DNA from: Brachypodium distachyon
Taxonomy: Eukaryota > Streptophyta > Magnoliopsida > Poales > Poaceae
Length of the DNA stretch: 64,000 nt
Direction: 5' to 3'
Assembly (NCBI RefSeq): GCF_000005505.3
Contig: NC_016131.3
Coordinates: forward strand, 38,416,855-38,480,854
In this document: piece after piece, positions 10,196 through 22,571 of the stretch
How positions within the stretch are numbered: position 1 is the stretch's first letter
Layout of the letters: each line of letters starts with the position of its first letter
Made by a program: the position numbers and the translations under genes
Notes under the pieces: generated by a model
Database searches by the model: none
Told to the model about the DNA's origin: nothing
Seen by the model: the letters and a program-made list of their open reading frames with translations, nothing else

Positions 10196-12965
10196 ATGGA
10201 TCTCTCCACCATGGAACAGCAGCCACCTTCCCCCCGCCACCCACAATCCCGGAGCCTCTCTCCACCGAGAACTCATCTGGACCACTCAACCATGGAGCGA
10301 CGTCCGGCGCCCAAGGAAGCTCTGAAGATGATGACACTCCCCACCCCTGCTCAACAGATGGTGCCTCAGTCAAAGGTATGGACATCTCCATTGACCGTCG
10401 TTCTGGCGAGCAGCTTTGCCAATCATTGTGGAGACGATGGAACCATCCTATCACTGTCCCGACGTCACCAAGACAGGACTTCTTCATGGTTGCTTCATTT
10501 GGGAGATGCAAATTTCGTCTCACTGAGTCGGTTGCAAATCTCCTCAATGTCTGTCTTGGTGGCATTCCTGAAGAATTTAGGGTTTTTCACCTTCGGGATC
10601 GCACATTCAGGTTCTCAGTTACTAACAAAAGGATTGGCTTCCACCTTGCTAAATTGAATTGCTTTACTTCTTCAAATTTCGTGGTTTTCTTCCATCTCTG
10701 GGGCTTTGGGGGACCGGATTATGTTAAGGAATTCACTGGCTAGAAGAAGGAGGAAAATCTCCAATGGGAATCTCCCAAGAAGACGCTGCCTCCTAGAGAC
10801 ATGAAGAAGTCGTTCGTGCAGGTGGCCAAATCCGGCACTGACCTCCTCACCGGGGCCAATGCCATTCCGGTTTCTCAGAACTCTGTCTTCACCCGATTGG
10901 ATTTTCAGACGTCGTCTGAGATACAAGACCTGGATGAATCTCCACCCATGTCCCCCTGGTCTCGCTCCAAGGAGATTGATCTTGTTGACGCCGGTTACAC
11001 TGATGAGGACATTGAGAAATGCAAGCTTGATCACATTGACAAACTGAAGAAAAAGCACCAGTCAGCTATCCCTGTCAACACTATCTTCCAGCGCCTGACC
11101 CGGCCAAACCTGTGCCACCGGCGACGGAGAAGATGACCGGCGTGGTCAACGGTCCTAACAGTTACGCCGGCACTTCAACAGGGATTAATGCTGCTATTGG
11201 TAGAACACATAATGCTGATTATGGCGCAAATTACGGTTAGAGTCATTTGGGGGGCTCAACTTCAAAATTTGAACCTTCCACTTATTTGGCCCAATCCAGG
11301 ACCATTGCGGAGCATAACCCAAGGCCTAGTTGCACACGCTATCTTCAGGATGGGCACATCATTGCTAATTGTCCTAATCCCATTCACTGCCATTATTGCT
11401 TGATCTCGGGGCACATTTACAGGTACTGCAGAAAAAGGCAAGCCCAAATCACTCAGCAGCATGATTCCCATTTTCAGAAAAATCAGGGTTTTGTTTTTCG
11501 GCCAAAATTCCCGGGCATTCCTATCTCACACTGGAAGCCTGGTGAGATTGCCACGTGGTTCAGATCGACGGCTAAGAATGAACCTGCACGGGGACACCAC
11601 CAACATTTACCACCTTCTCGCAGTTGGGGATTTTTTTATCGAAGAAACAGGGAGACGCTTCCCCTTCCTCTGTCTCTCCGTCGCTGTCGAAGCTCCAGAC
11701 CACTGTAGCAGAGAAGCTCACCACCAACGACGGCGGCGCGGCGGGTGCGATGGTGAACTTCCCCATCGACTCCGCTCCCTTCCTCCCAGGCCAATTCGAC
11801 ATCGTTGAAGTCCCGGGTCATCCACAACAATGCCGGTACCATGTCATCGGTAATCTTCCCGCCAAAAATGAGGATGTCTGCATTGTTACCATGCATGTTC
11901 CCTCCCCCAAACCCGAATGCTTCGTTTCATGATACTAGAGATAATCTCCTTGCATTTCTTGACGGTCACCTGGGCATCCGTGTCGATTACATGCAGCGCT
12001 CTACCTTAGGTCATGCTATTATTCGATTCACTGCTACTAGCGATAGAGATTGGCTTCTTCTCCATGGTCCACACCTGCATAATGGAATACACTATGTCTT
12101 CACTGAGCATAACAGAGGTATTAACTGGAGGGCATTTGCATATAATAGAGAGGTTTGGCTGATGCTCCTCAATCTGCCATTGGACCTATGGGAAACTGCT
12201 CATGTTAACGCTGATGTGGCCCAATGGGGGAAACTCATTAGCCGGGATAAAACTGTTAGCAATCTAACTAGGGCTGTCATCAAAGTCAGAGTTGAATCAC
12301 TTGCTGATATCCCATTCAGTATCCAGGTGTCCCATTGAAATGACTTCTCTGGTGAATCATGGACTGTTCCTGTGTTCGTCCTTAGTCAGAGGCTTATGGG
12401 CCTGGAGCCACCAGAAGAGGATGCCCCTCCTGATAATGGGGATACACCACACCCCCTGCCAGCTTTGCCATTTCACCAAGATCATGGCCAGCATGCACCT
12501 GTTTTGCCTTATCTGAATGAAAATGTGATGGAATGGCAGCCATGGCCTGCCCCACATGCTAACAATGCTCATCAGAATATCCCTGAGGACCCACTTTTGG
12601 CACAGAACCTCATGAATTTATTTAATGAGGAACATAATCAAGCTAATGAGCAGGAGATTAACAATGTCCCTAATTAGGGCCCTGACCAGGATGATGAGAG
12701 TGCTATCACTCTTACACTTAGCAACAATGCTCCTGACCAGGCATCAGAAGGATCCATCAATCAGCTCCAAAACTTTCCTGCACTACAGCCTAATTTGCCT
12801 GAAATGGATGTTAATGATGCTGCTTTTCAGGTCCCTCCTGCGATCCAGGGTAATGAAGATGTTGATCAGCACAATATGATTGTGGGTAGAGCTATCATTC
12901 CACAGTTTGTTCACAGTATCCCTGAGTTCCCTGCCCTACATGAGGCAGACATCCACCAGCCTAAG
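10196..12965 (+). pseudogene. LINE ORF1 (RNA-binding protein), first segment
   Basis: The protein would coat LINE RNA. ORF1 starts at the ATG at 10196 (MDLSTMEQQ), shifts frame near 10378, and has the N-terminal region of grass LINE ORF1 proteins (FGRCKFRLTES, FHLWGFGGPDYVKEF, about 10500-10740). A CCHC zinc knuckle follows at about 11330-11440 (CPNPIHCHYCLISGHIYRYC). Next is a DUF4283-like stretch around WLLLHGPHLHNG and WLMLLNLPLDLWE (12050-12200), then an acidic, Asn/Pro-rich tail. In-frame stops include 10741 (TAG), 12336 (TGA) and 12675 (TAG). The frame stops at the solo LTR and resumes after it. Confidence 0.8.
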
Positions 12966-15910
12966 TGTAACATCCCAATTTTTAAAACCCTTCATATGCA
13001 TTGCATATCATAAGCATCATGTCACTCTGCATTAACCACATTCGAAAACCCAAAAAATTTGCCCAGAAAACCCTTTTGCAAAAATGCTTTTATTTGAATT
13101 TGGGCTTTGATCTGGCTTTTGAATATTTGCATTTTAACCCATGAGGGTATTGGTACAAAAAGAGATTTAATGCATATATAAAGCTATCCCATAAGTTGTC
13201 TTTTGAAACTATTTTGAAAAATAATTTATTTTGATAACCTAAGGGCCCCAAAAGCCATTTTATAGGCAAATGTATTTTTAAATATTTTATTTTGAGGAAA
13301 TTCTTGTTCCAAAAGTTAGATCATATGAAAATATGATTTTACAAATTTTGTTGCATTTTATTTGGAGTGATTTGGAGCTTCGAATAAATTTTGAGGTTCA
13401 AAAACAGAAAATAGATAAAAGAAAAGGAAAAACCGGAGAAAAACGGCCGAACCGGACCGAACCGGTCAAACAGGACGGACCGGACCAAACTGGACCGGCC
13501 CCGCCCGAACCGCCCGGTTCCTCTCACTGACCAGTGGGACCCGTGCGTCGTCTTCTCCAACCGCCTGCCCGAGAAAACCGGCCAGGCACAGTCCGAGTCC
13601 GCCCACACCTCCACTCCGATTCCTCCGCGCACACGACTCCAAATCCGACGCCCTGCGCGTCATATCGAAGCCCCCGAACTCCTCTTCCACTTTCCCCAAA
13701 CCCCACATCCAATTTCGCATCGGTCAGGATTTCATTTCTCGCCGAAGTTCTTCACCGACGTCGCCGTTTTTCGCGTTTCGCCGTCGTTCGGTGAGCTTCT
13801 GCCCGCGCCAACCCTCTCCCCTTCCTCCTCTCTCCAGCGCGAACACCGTGACGTGCTCGGTTTCGCGTTTGGGCGCCGTTCCCCGCCACCCGTCGCCGCG
13901 CCGCCGTCTTCCCCCGCGCCGCCGTCCGCCCTGTGCACCGCCGCCCCAACCCGCGCTGCCCGCGCTGCTCCGCCGCCCCGCCTGCGCCGCCCGCCGCCGT
14001 GCCGGATGCGCGCGCCGCCGCCCGCAGCCGCCTGCCCCGCCAGGTTGAATATGGTTTGGATTTCAAATGAATTGTTTCAAAATAGTTTTGTGCATGTTAG
14101 CTTGCTGTAAAATTATTTAAACTTGTTCTCTGTCCATTAGGACCAGAAAAGAAATTATTTTGTGAATAATAATGGCATACAAGCTTAAATCTTGCTCTAT
14201 CTTGCTCAAGCCACGCAGTCTTTTGATTTAAACCCTATCCTTGTTCATGCATATTAATTACCTCTTTGTTGTTGTATAATCCGTCCAAATCATTTGAAAA
14301 ACTTTTCAAAACAGAAACGAAACTTTTCACTTTAGAAGTAACCTTTTTGTGCATCATCATGGCATGGTTTTTGGTATTGAATGTTGTGTTTATTGTGTGC
14401 ATGTTTCTTTTATTTTAGATTGTGTGGAGTGTTTTCCTTGTTGTTGCGAAGAGTGCGAGAACTATGACAACCTTGGACAAGGCAAGTTCACTTTGATCAT
14501 ATCCCATTATTTTTGTTGTTTTAAAATACTTATGCATTAGTGTTGTTGGTAGAGATGCATTGATAGGACTATTACTCGTACCTCTACGCTAGCTATAAAT
14601 CTCAGGTAGTATAGTTTACCCTCGCCATTACCTTGCCACCAAATTGCCATCGATTGTAGTTGAATGCTAAGCTATGGTAGTATCGTGGGGGAAATAACTA
14701 CATTATGATATTGTTATGACGTTGGCTATATGAAATGTTTTTGTTAGATGTAAGGCAAAACAACTAATTCAATGAACCATCTTGGGTGGGCTGCTTTGAG
14801 GATTTTTGAGAATTAGCGGCGTCAGGTCCATTTCTATGGGTCCCTCTGAGTCGAGTTCCAGTGGATTCAGGAATGGATCGTCCATGGACGTCTCTCCCGT
14901 GGATTCAGGGAGCGCCTACGTTGCAAATGTGGAATGCCACCTGGGGTAACAGAGACCGGACTAGTTTCCTGTTTAGTAGCTTCCAGTACAACCACATGGT
15001 AATATGGGCTCTGCCAGGATGGATGTAAGACATATGATCCTGGATCCGAGGGATTGTGCAGATGTAGCCGTGTAGGTGGGAACGTAGGTCCCTCAGGTGG
15101 TCTACGTGATTATGGTCTGAAAATTCTTGTAATCGATGCCGTTGCTACTCTACCCTGAGGACAGCAAGGGATTAACACGTTGATTTCTTGTGGGTAAAGT
15201 GTACAACCTCTCGAGAGTGTCAAACTAAGTATTTAGCCGTGTCCCCGGTTATGGACAATTTATGAGCAACTAGATTTGGGAGCTGTAAGGAAAGTCTCAC
15301 TCATTCCAATTTCTTAAATAAAATGAATGGTTTGAACAGGGTAGGAGCACTTGATGAATCCACTTCAATGTGCTCTAGGTTAATAGGAGGATGGGTGTGT
15401 CTACCCCGTGTCCATTAGTTAACATTATTATAACATTCCTTTGTAGTAGGGTATATTATGTTCTGTTTCCACGCAAACAGCCTGAAGTCCACCTTGCCAA
15501 ATACTGCATATACTTGTTAGGTCTGTTATAACCCTTGGTGAATCTTGCCAATACATTCAATGTATTGACCCTAGTGGCTGCATCGTTTAATGATGCAGGA
15601 AGCTCCGACGACGAGTAAGATGTACGTTCTGCTTGTTTGGGTTACGGGCCTACATTCCAACACGCTCTCACCGTGGTGTTGATGTGCCCTTGTATCTTTC
15701 GCTTTCCGCTGCTAAATAGTTGTTTTATTTCCAACTAACCCGTGAGGTTATGCGAGTTGTAAGTACCTTTTAAATTCTGGATGATTCGTTGTAATATTGA
15801 GACCTTTGTTCTATGATATTACATCTTGAAACTGTGTGTGCTAGTGAGTTGATCCAGGGACTAACACTAAAGCACAGAGATCAAACCCGTGTACGGGGGC
15901 GGTCGCTTCA
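12966..15910 (+). mobile_element. Gypsy-type solo LTR (2945 bp) inside LINE ORF1
   Basis: It begins TGTAACATCCC and ends GTCGCTTCA, and is flanked by a perfect 5-bp duplication CTAAG (12961-12965 and 15911-15915). There is no internal region, so this is the product of recombination between the two LTRs of an inserted element. It is closely related to the LTR at 18470-21801. The GC-rich core (about 13440-14040) gives long proline/alanine-rich ORFs on both strands that are not genes. Confidence 0.93.
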
Positions 15911-15993
15911 CTAAGATGGAGAAGATCCACATTTCTGGTGAAGGCACTGACATATGGCTTAAACACTTTAGGCCATCAGATAAGCACACTCAC
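15911..15993 (+). pseudogene. LINE ORF1, second segment between two LTR insertions
   Basis: This 83-bp island of LINE sequence begins with the second CTAAG copy and ends with the first CTCAC copy. With one copy of each duplication removed, its frame (MEKIHISGEGTDIWLKHF) continues from the preceding segment (ADIHQPK) and into the following one (TVTIAGPWIDF), so it belongs to ORF1. Confidence 0.8.
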
Positions 15994-16458
15994 TGTAACA
16001 TCCCAATTTTTAAAACCCTCCATATGCATTGCATTTCATAAGCATCGTGTCACCTTTGCATTTAGTCACGTTTAAACCCTAAAGTTTAACTCAGAAAAAC
16101 CCATTAACAAAGTTGTTTTTTATTTGCATCCGGCTTTTTACCCATCTTTTGTTAATTGCATTTTAACCCATGAGGGTTTTGGCATGAAAAGGGGTTTAAT
16201 GCAATACAGATGCTACCCCATATATTGGTATTTGAATTGGATCTGAAACTCTAAATATTTTAATAGATAAAAAGCCCTAAAGGCAAGTTTATAGGCAAAA
16301 GTATTTTTAATATTTTATTTTGAGGGAATCCTTGTCCCAAAAGTTGAATCATATGAAGATATGATTTTACAATTTTTGTTGCATTTTATTTGACTCGATT
16401 TGAAGCTTTAAATCAAAAGTTAGAATCAAAAACAGAAAACAAGAAAAAGAAAAAAAAA
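15994..16458 (+). repeat. Truncated 5' LTR of the gypsy element
   Basis: It starts TGTAACATCCC and matches the first 430-450 bp of the 18470 LTR with small indels, up to the run of A and G after aatcaaaaacagaaaa. The breakpoint into pol is in low-complexity sequence and is good to about ten bases. Confidence 0.85.
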
Positions 16459-16464
16459 GTTAGT

Positions 16465-18457
16465 ATCATGTCTTGTCTGCACCCATCCTTGTTTTACCCA
16501 ACCTGCTAGAAGACTTCCAAGTATACTGTGACGCCTCGCGTCTAGGATTGGGCTGTGTTTTGATGCAAGGAGGAAGAGTTGTGACATACGCCTCACGACA
16601 ACTTAAGAGTCACGAAGGAAATTACCCCACTCATGATTTGGAACTAGCGTCTGTAGTGCACGCGCTCAAGACTTGGAGGCACTACCTCATGGGAAATCAT
16701 TGTGAATTGTTCACCGATCACAAGAGCTTGAAGTATATATTCACGCAGAAGGAGTTGAACTTGAGACAAAGGAGATGGTTAGAGTTAATCAAGGATTATA
16801 ATTTGAATCTGCAATACCATCCAGGCAAGGCTAACGTAGTAGCCGACGCTTTAAGCCGCAAGGGCTATGTCAACGGGCTTACAGCTGGTGAGTTACCCTC
16901 TGAATTGTGTGAGCAATTCGAAGACCTCAGATTAGAGATAGTCCCGGAAGGTTACCTAGCTAACTTGGAAGTACAACCCACCTTGCGGGACAGAATTAGA
17001 GAAGCCCAGAAAGACGACTTAGAAATTGAAGAAATAAAGGATAATATGATTGCCGAAAAGGCGAAAGGATTCATTAAGGATGACCAAGGTACCATATGGT
17101 TTGAGAAACGTATTCGTGTACCACAGAAACCCGAGATCAGAAAGCTAATACTCCAAGAAGCTCACGATTCACCATACTCGATTCACCCCGGGAACAGAAA
17201 GATGTACATGGACTTGAAAGAAAGATTTTGGTGGACAGGATTGAAGCGAGATATCGCTGAGTATATTGCTCTGTGCGATGTATGTAGCAGAGTCAAAGCG
17301 GAACATCAGAAACCAGCTGGATTACTACGACCGTTGCCACTGCCAGACTGGAAATGGGATAAAGTAGGCATGGATTTCATCACCGGCTTGCCGAGGACAA
17401 GGTCTAGTTATGATTCGATATGGGTTGTAGTTGACCGTTTAACTAAGGTTGCCCATTTCATACCTGTGAAGACCACTTATACAAGTGCTTAGTTGGCCAA
17501 ACGCTACATGTCTAAGATTGTGTGCCTACATGGAGTTCCTAAAGAGATCGTCTCAGACAGAGGTACTCAGTTTACTTCAAGATTTTGGGGACAATTGCAC
17601 GAGTCCCTATGCACGAGACTGGAGTTTAGCACAGCGTTTCATCTACAGACGGATGGACAAACCGAAAGAGTGAACCAAATCCTCGAGTATATGTTAAGAG
17701 CTTGCGCTCTGGACTATGGTTCTAGCTAGGATGAGAATCTACCATATGTAGAATTCTCATACAACAACAGTTTTAAATCAAGTATTGGAATGGCACTTTC
17801 GAAGCTTTGTATGGCAAGAAATGCAGGACACCTCTTTTATGGGATGGAGTAGGGGACTGTAGTTTATTCGGACCCGACATGATAAAGGATGCCGAAGAGA
17901 AGGTCAGGGTGATTCGAGACAGACTCAAGATAACTCAATCCAGGCAGAAAAGTTATGCAGATTCCAAGCGTAGGGAAGTCACCTATGAGGTTGGTGACAG
18001 AGCGTATCCTAGAGTTTCTCCGATACGCGGAGTTAAGAGATTCGGGATTAAAGGAAAACTAGCACCATGCTTCATTGGACCTTACAAGGTTTTAGCACGC
18101 CAAGGAGAGGTAGCTTACAAGTTGAAATTACCTGAAGTGTTGAAAAGCGTCCACAACGGGTTCCATGTGTCGCAGTTGAAGAAATGTCACCCGGAAATGG
18201 CCGATACGCCACTGAGGGATACAATTCCACTTGAAGAAATCGAGATTCAAAGCGATCTCACTTATGAAGAGAAACCCATCAAGATCTTGGATACAGCTGA
18301 GAGACATACTCGTTCCAAGACCATCAAATTCTGCAAGGTACAGTGGAATCACCACACCGAAGAAGAAGCTACGTGGGAGTGCGAACAAGATCTTCGAGAA
18401 GACCACCCACACCTATTTGCTAACCAGCAAGAATCTCGAGGACGAGATTCATCTTAA
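16465..18457 (+). pseudogene. Gypsy pol remnant: RNase H, integrase, chromodomain-like end
   Basis: Reverse transcriptase is missing; the frame starts at the RNase H boundary ([10 protein letters not shown]). RNase H is seen as [10 protein letters not shown], the [10 protein letters not shown] region and ending in VADALSRK. Integrase has the HHCC region ([11 protein letters not shown] through [11 protein letters not shown], 17180-17300). Its DDE residues fall in [21 protein letters not shown] and TDGQTERVNQ. The C-terminal part (17980-18457) has a GPYKVL barrel and a chromodomain-like stretch (IKILDTAERHTR to TWECEQDLRE), which puts the element in the chromovirus branch. TAG stops at about 17490 (expected Gln) and 17727 (expected Trp in SSWDEN), plus a frameshift near 17795, inactivate it. 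Confidence 0.87.
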
Positions 18458-18469
18458 GGAGGTTAGGTC

Positions 18470-21400
18470 TGTAACATCCCAATTTTTAAAACCCTCCATA
18501 TGCATTGCATTTCATAAGCATCATGTCACCTTTGCATTTAATCACGTTTAAAACCCTAAAGTTTAACTTAGAAAAACCCATTAACAAAGTTGTTTTTTAT
18601 TTGCATCTGGCTTTTTACCCATCTTTTGTTAATTGCATTTTAACCCATGAGGGTTTTTGCATGAAAAGAGGTTTAATGCAATAAAGATGCTACCCCATAT
18701 ATTGATATTTGAATTGGATCTGAAACTCTAAATATTTTAATAGCTAAAAAGCCCTAAAGGCAAGTTTATAGGCAAAAGTATTTTTAATATGTTATTTTGA
18801 GGAAATTCTTGTCCCAAAAGTTGAATCATATGAAGATATGATTTTACAATTTTTGTTGCATTTTATTTGACTCAATTTGAAGCTTTAAATCAAAAGTTAG
18901 AATCAAAAACAGAAAAAAAGAGAAAAAAAGAAAAAAAAGGGAGTAACGGACCGACTCCAACCGGGCCGGCCCAATTACCCGAGCGCCGCAGCCCATCTCC
19001 ACAGCCCGTGCCCCACCGCTGCCACCGACAGGTGGGACCCACCGGTCAGGCTCATCTTCAACCTCCAATGACCGCCCCTATTTCTCCGGCACGAACCCGA
19101 GCGCGCGTCCACGATCCCCACGCCCGATTTCTCCTCGCCCACTCCACCATACCCGAACCTATCCGCATCACTTTAAAGCAGCTCGCCCCCGCATTCTTTC
19201 CCCTCTCTCGCTCGACCGTTTCCACGCTGCCAGGCCGCCCAAAAAGCTCGCCGGAGAAGCCACTGCCGCCGCCGCTGCCGACCCGGTGAGACAAAATCGC
19301 GACTACCTACCTCTCTTTTTTTCCCTCATCCTTGCTGACTTTGTGACGCGCTCCGTTTGATTTTTGGAGCCCCGTAGCTCTCTGTTGATTCCAACCCGAA
19401 TTGACCTCCACTGTCGTCGACTTCTCGAGGACGAAGCGCACACCTCCGCCCGAACCGAGGATCGCCCGCGCCGCCATCTTCTTCGCCTCTTCGCTCCGCC
19501 CCTCCCCAACTTCTTCCCGAGTTCGAACGATCACCGGAACGCCCGCGCCGCCACCGCTCGAGCCGCCCCCGCCGCCCGAGCTCACCGGAGGAGCCAACCC
19601 TAGCCGGAGTTGAGGTAGGTGCATTCCCGTCCATTGGATCTTCATCTAAGGGCCCAAATTAAATCATTTAAGTGAAAGGGTGCGGGCTCATCTCATCCGT
19701 CCATCCCTCTTTAAATCCAACGGCTCGCTTTTATTATTGAACCGAACCGGTACCGGCCAATCATGTGCTACCACATGTCCCTTATTTTATTAAAACGTTT
19801 TCCCGGACCGATTTAAAAAGGAACTTTTGCAGAAAAGCCCCTGGAACTTCAAATCATCATATCTTTTAAACCGTTTGACCAAATTTAAAGTTCTATACCT
19901 TTCTGGAATCCCCACAACTTGTAGAATCTTTTGGCATAGTGTAATTTTGAATTTGACCAACTTTAACATAACCAAATTACAGATTGCTTAGTTATGGTTT
20001 AAAATTCATATGAATTGTTTCAAAATGATTTTGAACATGTCAGCATGTTCAAAAATGTTTTGAATATACTCTTTGTCCATTAGGACCAGAAGGGAAATTA
20101 TTTTTGTAAATAATATTGCTGCAGAAATTTAATCTTGCTCCATGCTTTACAAAAATCAAATAAACTTTTAATTAAAGCTCATCTTTGTTTCATACAAAGT
20201 AATTACCTATTTATTAGTTTATAATCTGTCCAAACCTTTTGTGAAGCTCTTTGAAACAGAAACTAAACATGTTAAGTTTAGAACCAACCTAAGTGTGCAT
20301 CATCATGACTGTTGCATCATGGCATGTTTTTGTATTGAATAGTATGTTTATGTGTGTGTGTATTCTTTATTTTAGATTGTGTGGATTGTGAACCTTGTTG
20401 TTGCGAAGAGTGCGGGAACTACCACAACCTTGGACAAGGCAAGTTTACTTTGAGCATCTCCCAAATATTTTTACTATGCACTAATTGTTTTATTAGTTGC
20501 ATTAGGAATATTATTTGTACCTCTATGCTAGCTATAAATCCCAGGTAGTATAGTTTTACCCTCGCCATTACCTTACTACCAATTTGTCATCGATTGTAAT
20601 TGAATGCTAGGCTATGGTAGTATCGTGGGGGAAATTACTACATTATGATATTGTTATGTCTATGGAGAAATGAGATGTTTTATTAGAGTAAGGCAAAACA
20701 ATTAATTTAATGAACCATCCTGGGTGGGCGGCTTTGAGGATTTTTATGTTATGCGGCATCAGGTCCATTTCAGTGAGTCCATTTCTATGAGTCGTCTCTC
20801 CATGTCTATGGGAGGGCCTGCGTCGCAAATGTGGAATGCCACTTGGGGTAACCGAGACTGGACTAGTTTCCTATTTAGTAGCTTCCAGTACAACCACATG
20901 CTAAATGGGCTCTGGCGAGACTAGAGTATGTTGTATGAACCTAGACCGATGAATTATATTGAGGTAGCCTGTGTAGGGGGAGTGTGATTCTCTCGTGGTT
21001 TAGGGAACTACCTCTGAAAATCTCGTAATCGACGCCGTTTCTACTCTACCCTGAGAACAGCAAGGGATTAACCCGTCGGTTTCTTGTGGGTAATGTGTAC
21101 AAAACTCTCGAGAGCGTCAAAACTAAGTACTTAGCCGTGTCCCCGGTTATGGACAACTATGAGCAACTGGATAGTGGAGCTGTAAGGAAGTCTCACTCAT
21201 TCTAATTTCTTAATAAAATAAATGGTTTGAACTTGGGTTTAGGAGCATTGATGTGTCTACTCAATGTCCTTAGTTTAATAGGAGCATGGGTGTGTCTACC
21301 CCATGTCCAATAGTGACAAAATTATTTGATTAAAATGATAGGATTAAACAATTTAGCTTTTATGCAAATAGCCTGAACCCCACCTTACCAGATTATGCAT

Positions 21401-21801
21401 ATACTCGGTAGGTTCTGATATAACTCCTAGTGATCTTGCTAATACATTCAATGTATTGACCCTAGTGGCTGCATCGTTTAATGATGCAGGAAGCTCCGAC
21501 GAAGAGTAAGGATACGTTCTGATCTTTGGGTTACGAGCCTACATTCCAACACGCTCTCACCGTGGTGTTGTGTAGCCCTTGTATCTTTCGCTTTCCGCTA
21601 TTGAATTATTGTTTTAATTCCAGCTAACCCATGGGGTTATGCGAGTTTGTAGGTACTCTTAAATTCTGTATGATGCGTTGTAATACTTGAGACCTTTGTT
21701 CTATGATATTACATCTTGAAACTGTGTGTGCTAGTGAGTCGATCCAGGGACTAGCACTAAAAGCACAGAGATCGAACCCGTGTACGGGGACGGTCGCTTC
21801 A
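18470..21801 (+). repeat. 3' LTR of the gypsy element (3332 bp)
   Basis: It runs from TGTAACATCCC to GTCGCTTCA with the duplication CTCAC following. A purine-rich aaggaggttagg lies just upstream (18456-18467) as polypurine tract. It has the same architecture as the solo LTR at 12966, with a GC-rich core at about 18950-19620; ORFs predicted there on both strands are compositional. Confidence 0.92.
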
Positions 21802-22381
21802 CTCACACTGTGACAATAGCAGGCCCATGGATTGATTTCTTTACTGCTATGCTTGCATCACCAGATAACTTTGACTGGGCTAGGTAGGTGCTTCTGTCTA
21901 ACATGTGGAGTATCTTTGCTGCTTCCAATGATTTCTCTAGGCCATTTGTCCTTCCTGACACTTGTCCATCTAAGATGGCCCCTGTCTGTAAACTTGCTGC
22001 TAGGGCAATTGAAGCAAGTCAGGGATTCTCCACGCCCTAGGCCCCAAAGGGCTCTGTTTGCATGGATGAGGGGCTCCACATGTCTACCTCTGCTGCCAGA
22101 GTCAAGAGAGCAAGGAAACTTCCTTTGGTTATCACTGAAGTTAGGAGAAGTCCTAGATTGGCTGACAAATATGGTGGATATAAACGCAAGACCTGCATTA
22201 ATAAGCACTGTCTTGCCTGTGCTGCTCAAGCCCCTAAAATCAACCATAAGATTGTCAGAAGTCTCCGTGAGAGATTTGGATTAGTTGCAGGAGAGTTCTC
22301 TTCAAATGCAGCAGATCCAAGCAAAAAGATCAAGAAGAAGAATGATGATGCCCCACCAACTAAGAAGCAGAAGAAGAAGTG
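21802..22381 (+). pseudogene. LINE ORF1, C-terminal segment
   Basis: The frame resumes after the gypsy element with TVTIAGPWIDFFTAML, meets stops and a frameshift, and ends in the conserved basic tail: RRSPRLADKYGG, a Cys-containing CLACAAQAP, and a Lys-rich terminus before the TGA at 22379. This tail is typical of ORF1 of grass L1 elements. Confidence 0.78.
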
Positions 22382-22571
22382 ATGATGCTGTTGGCAAGAA
22401 GTGTCTTCAAACTTGTCATATTTGCAGTTATTTTGTGTGCTCCTATAAATGTAATAAGGAGTCTTATTTGCTCTTTGAACACTCCTGCACTCCTCCTAAG
22501 GATTACTCCTCTGAAACTTTTATACATTTACTATGTTTGCATCATTTGTCGCTCTTCTCCATGGTTTTCCA

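Larger units (their letters stand above)
15994..21801 (+). mobile_element. Ty3-gypsy retrotransposon (chromovirus-like) with a large internal deletion
   Basis: The element lies between perfect CTCAC duplications (15989-15993 and 21802-21806). Its 3' LTR (18470-21801) is complete. Its 5' LTR is only 465 bp and changes abruptly, inside an A-rich tract near 16458, into the RNase H part of pol. The deletion therefore removed most of the 5' LTR, the primer-binding site, gag, protease and reverse transcriptase. What remains runs from RNase H through integrase to a chromodomain-like end. Confidence 0.92.

Noticed and set aside
13752..14110. Long Pro/Ala/Arg-rich ORFs on both strands
   Set aside because: They lie in the GC-rich core of a solo LTR, exist in all frames and show no domain. 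They are a compositional effect.
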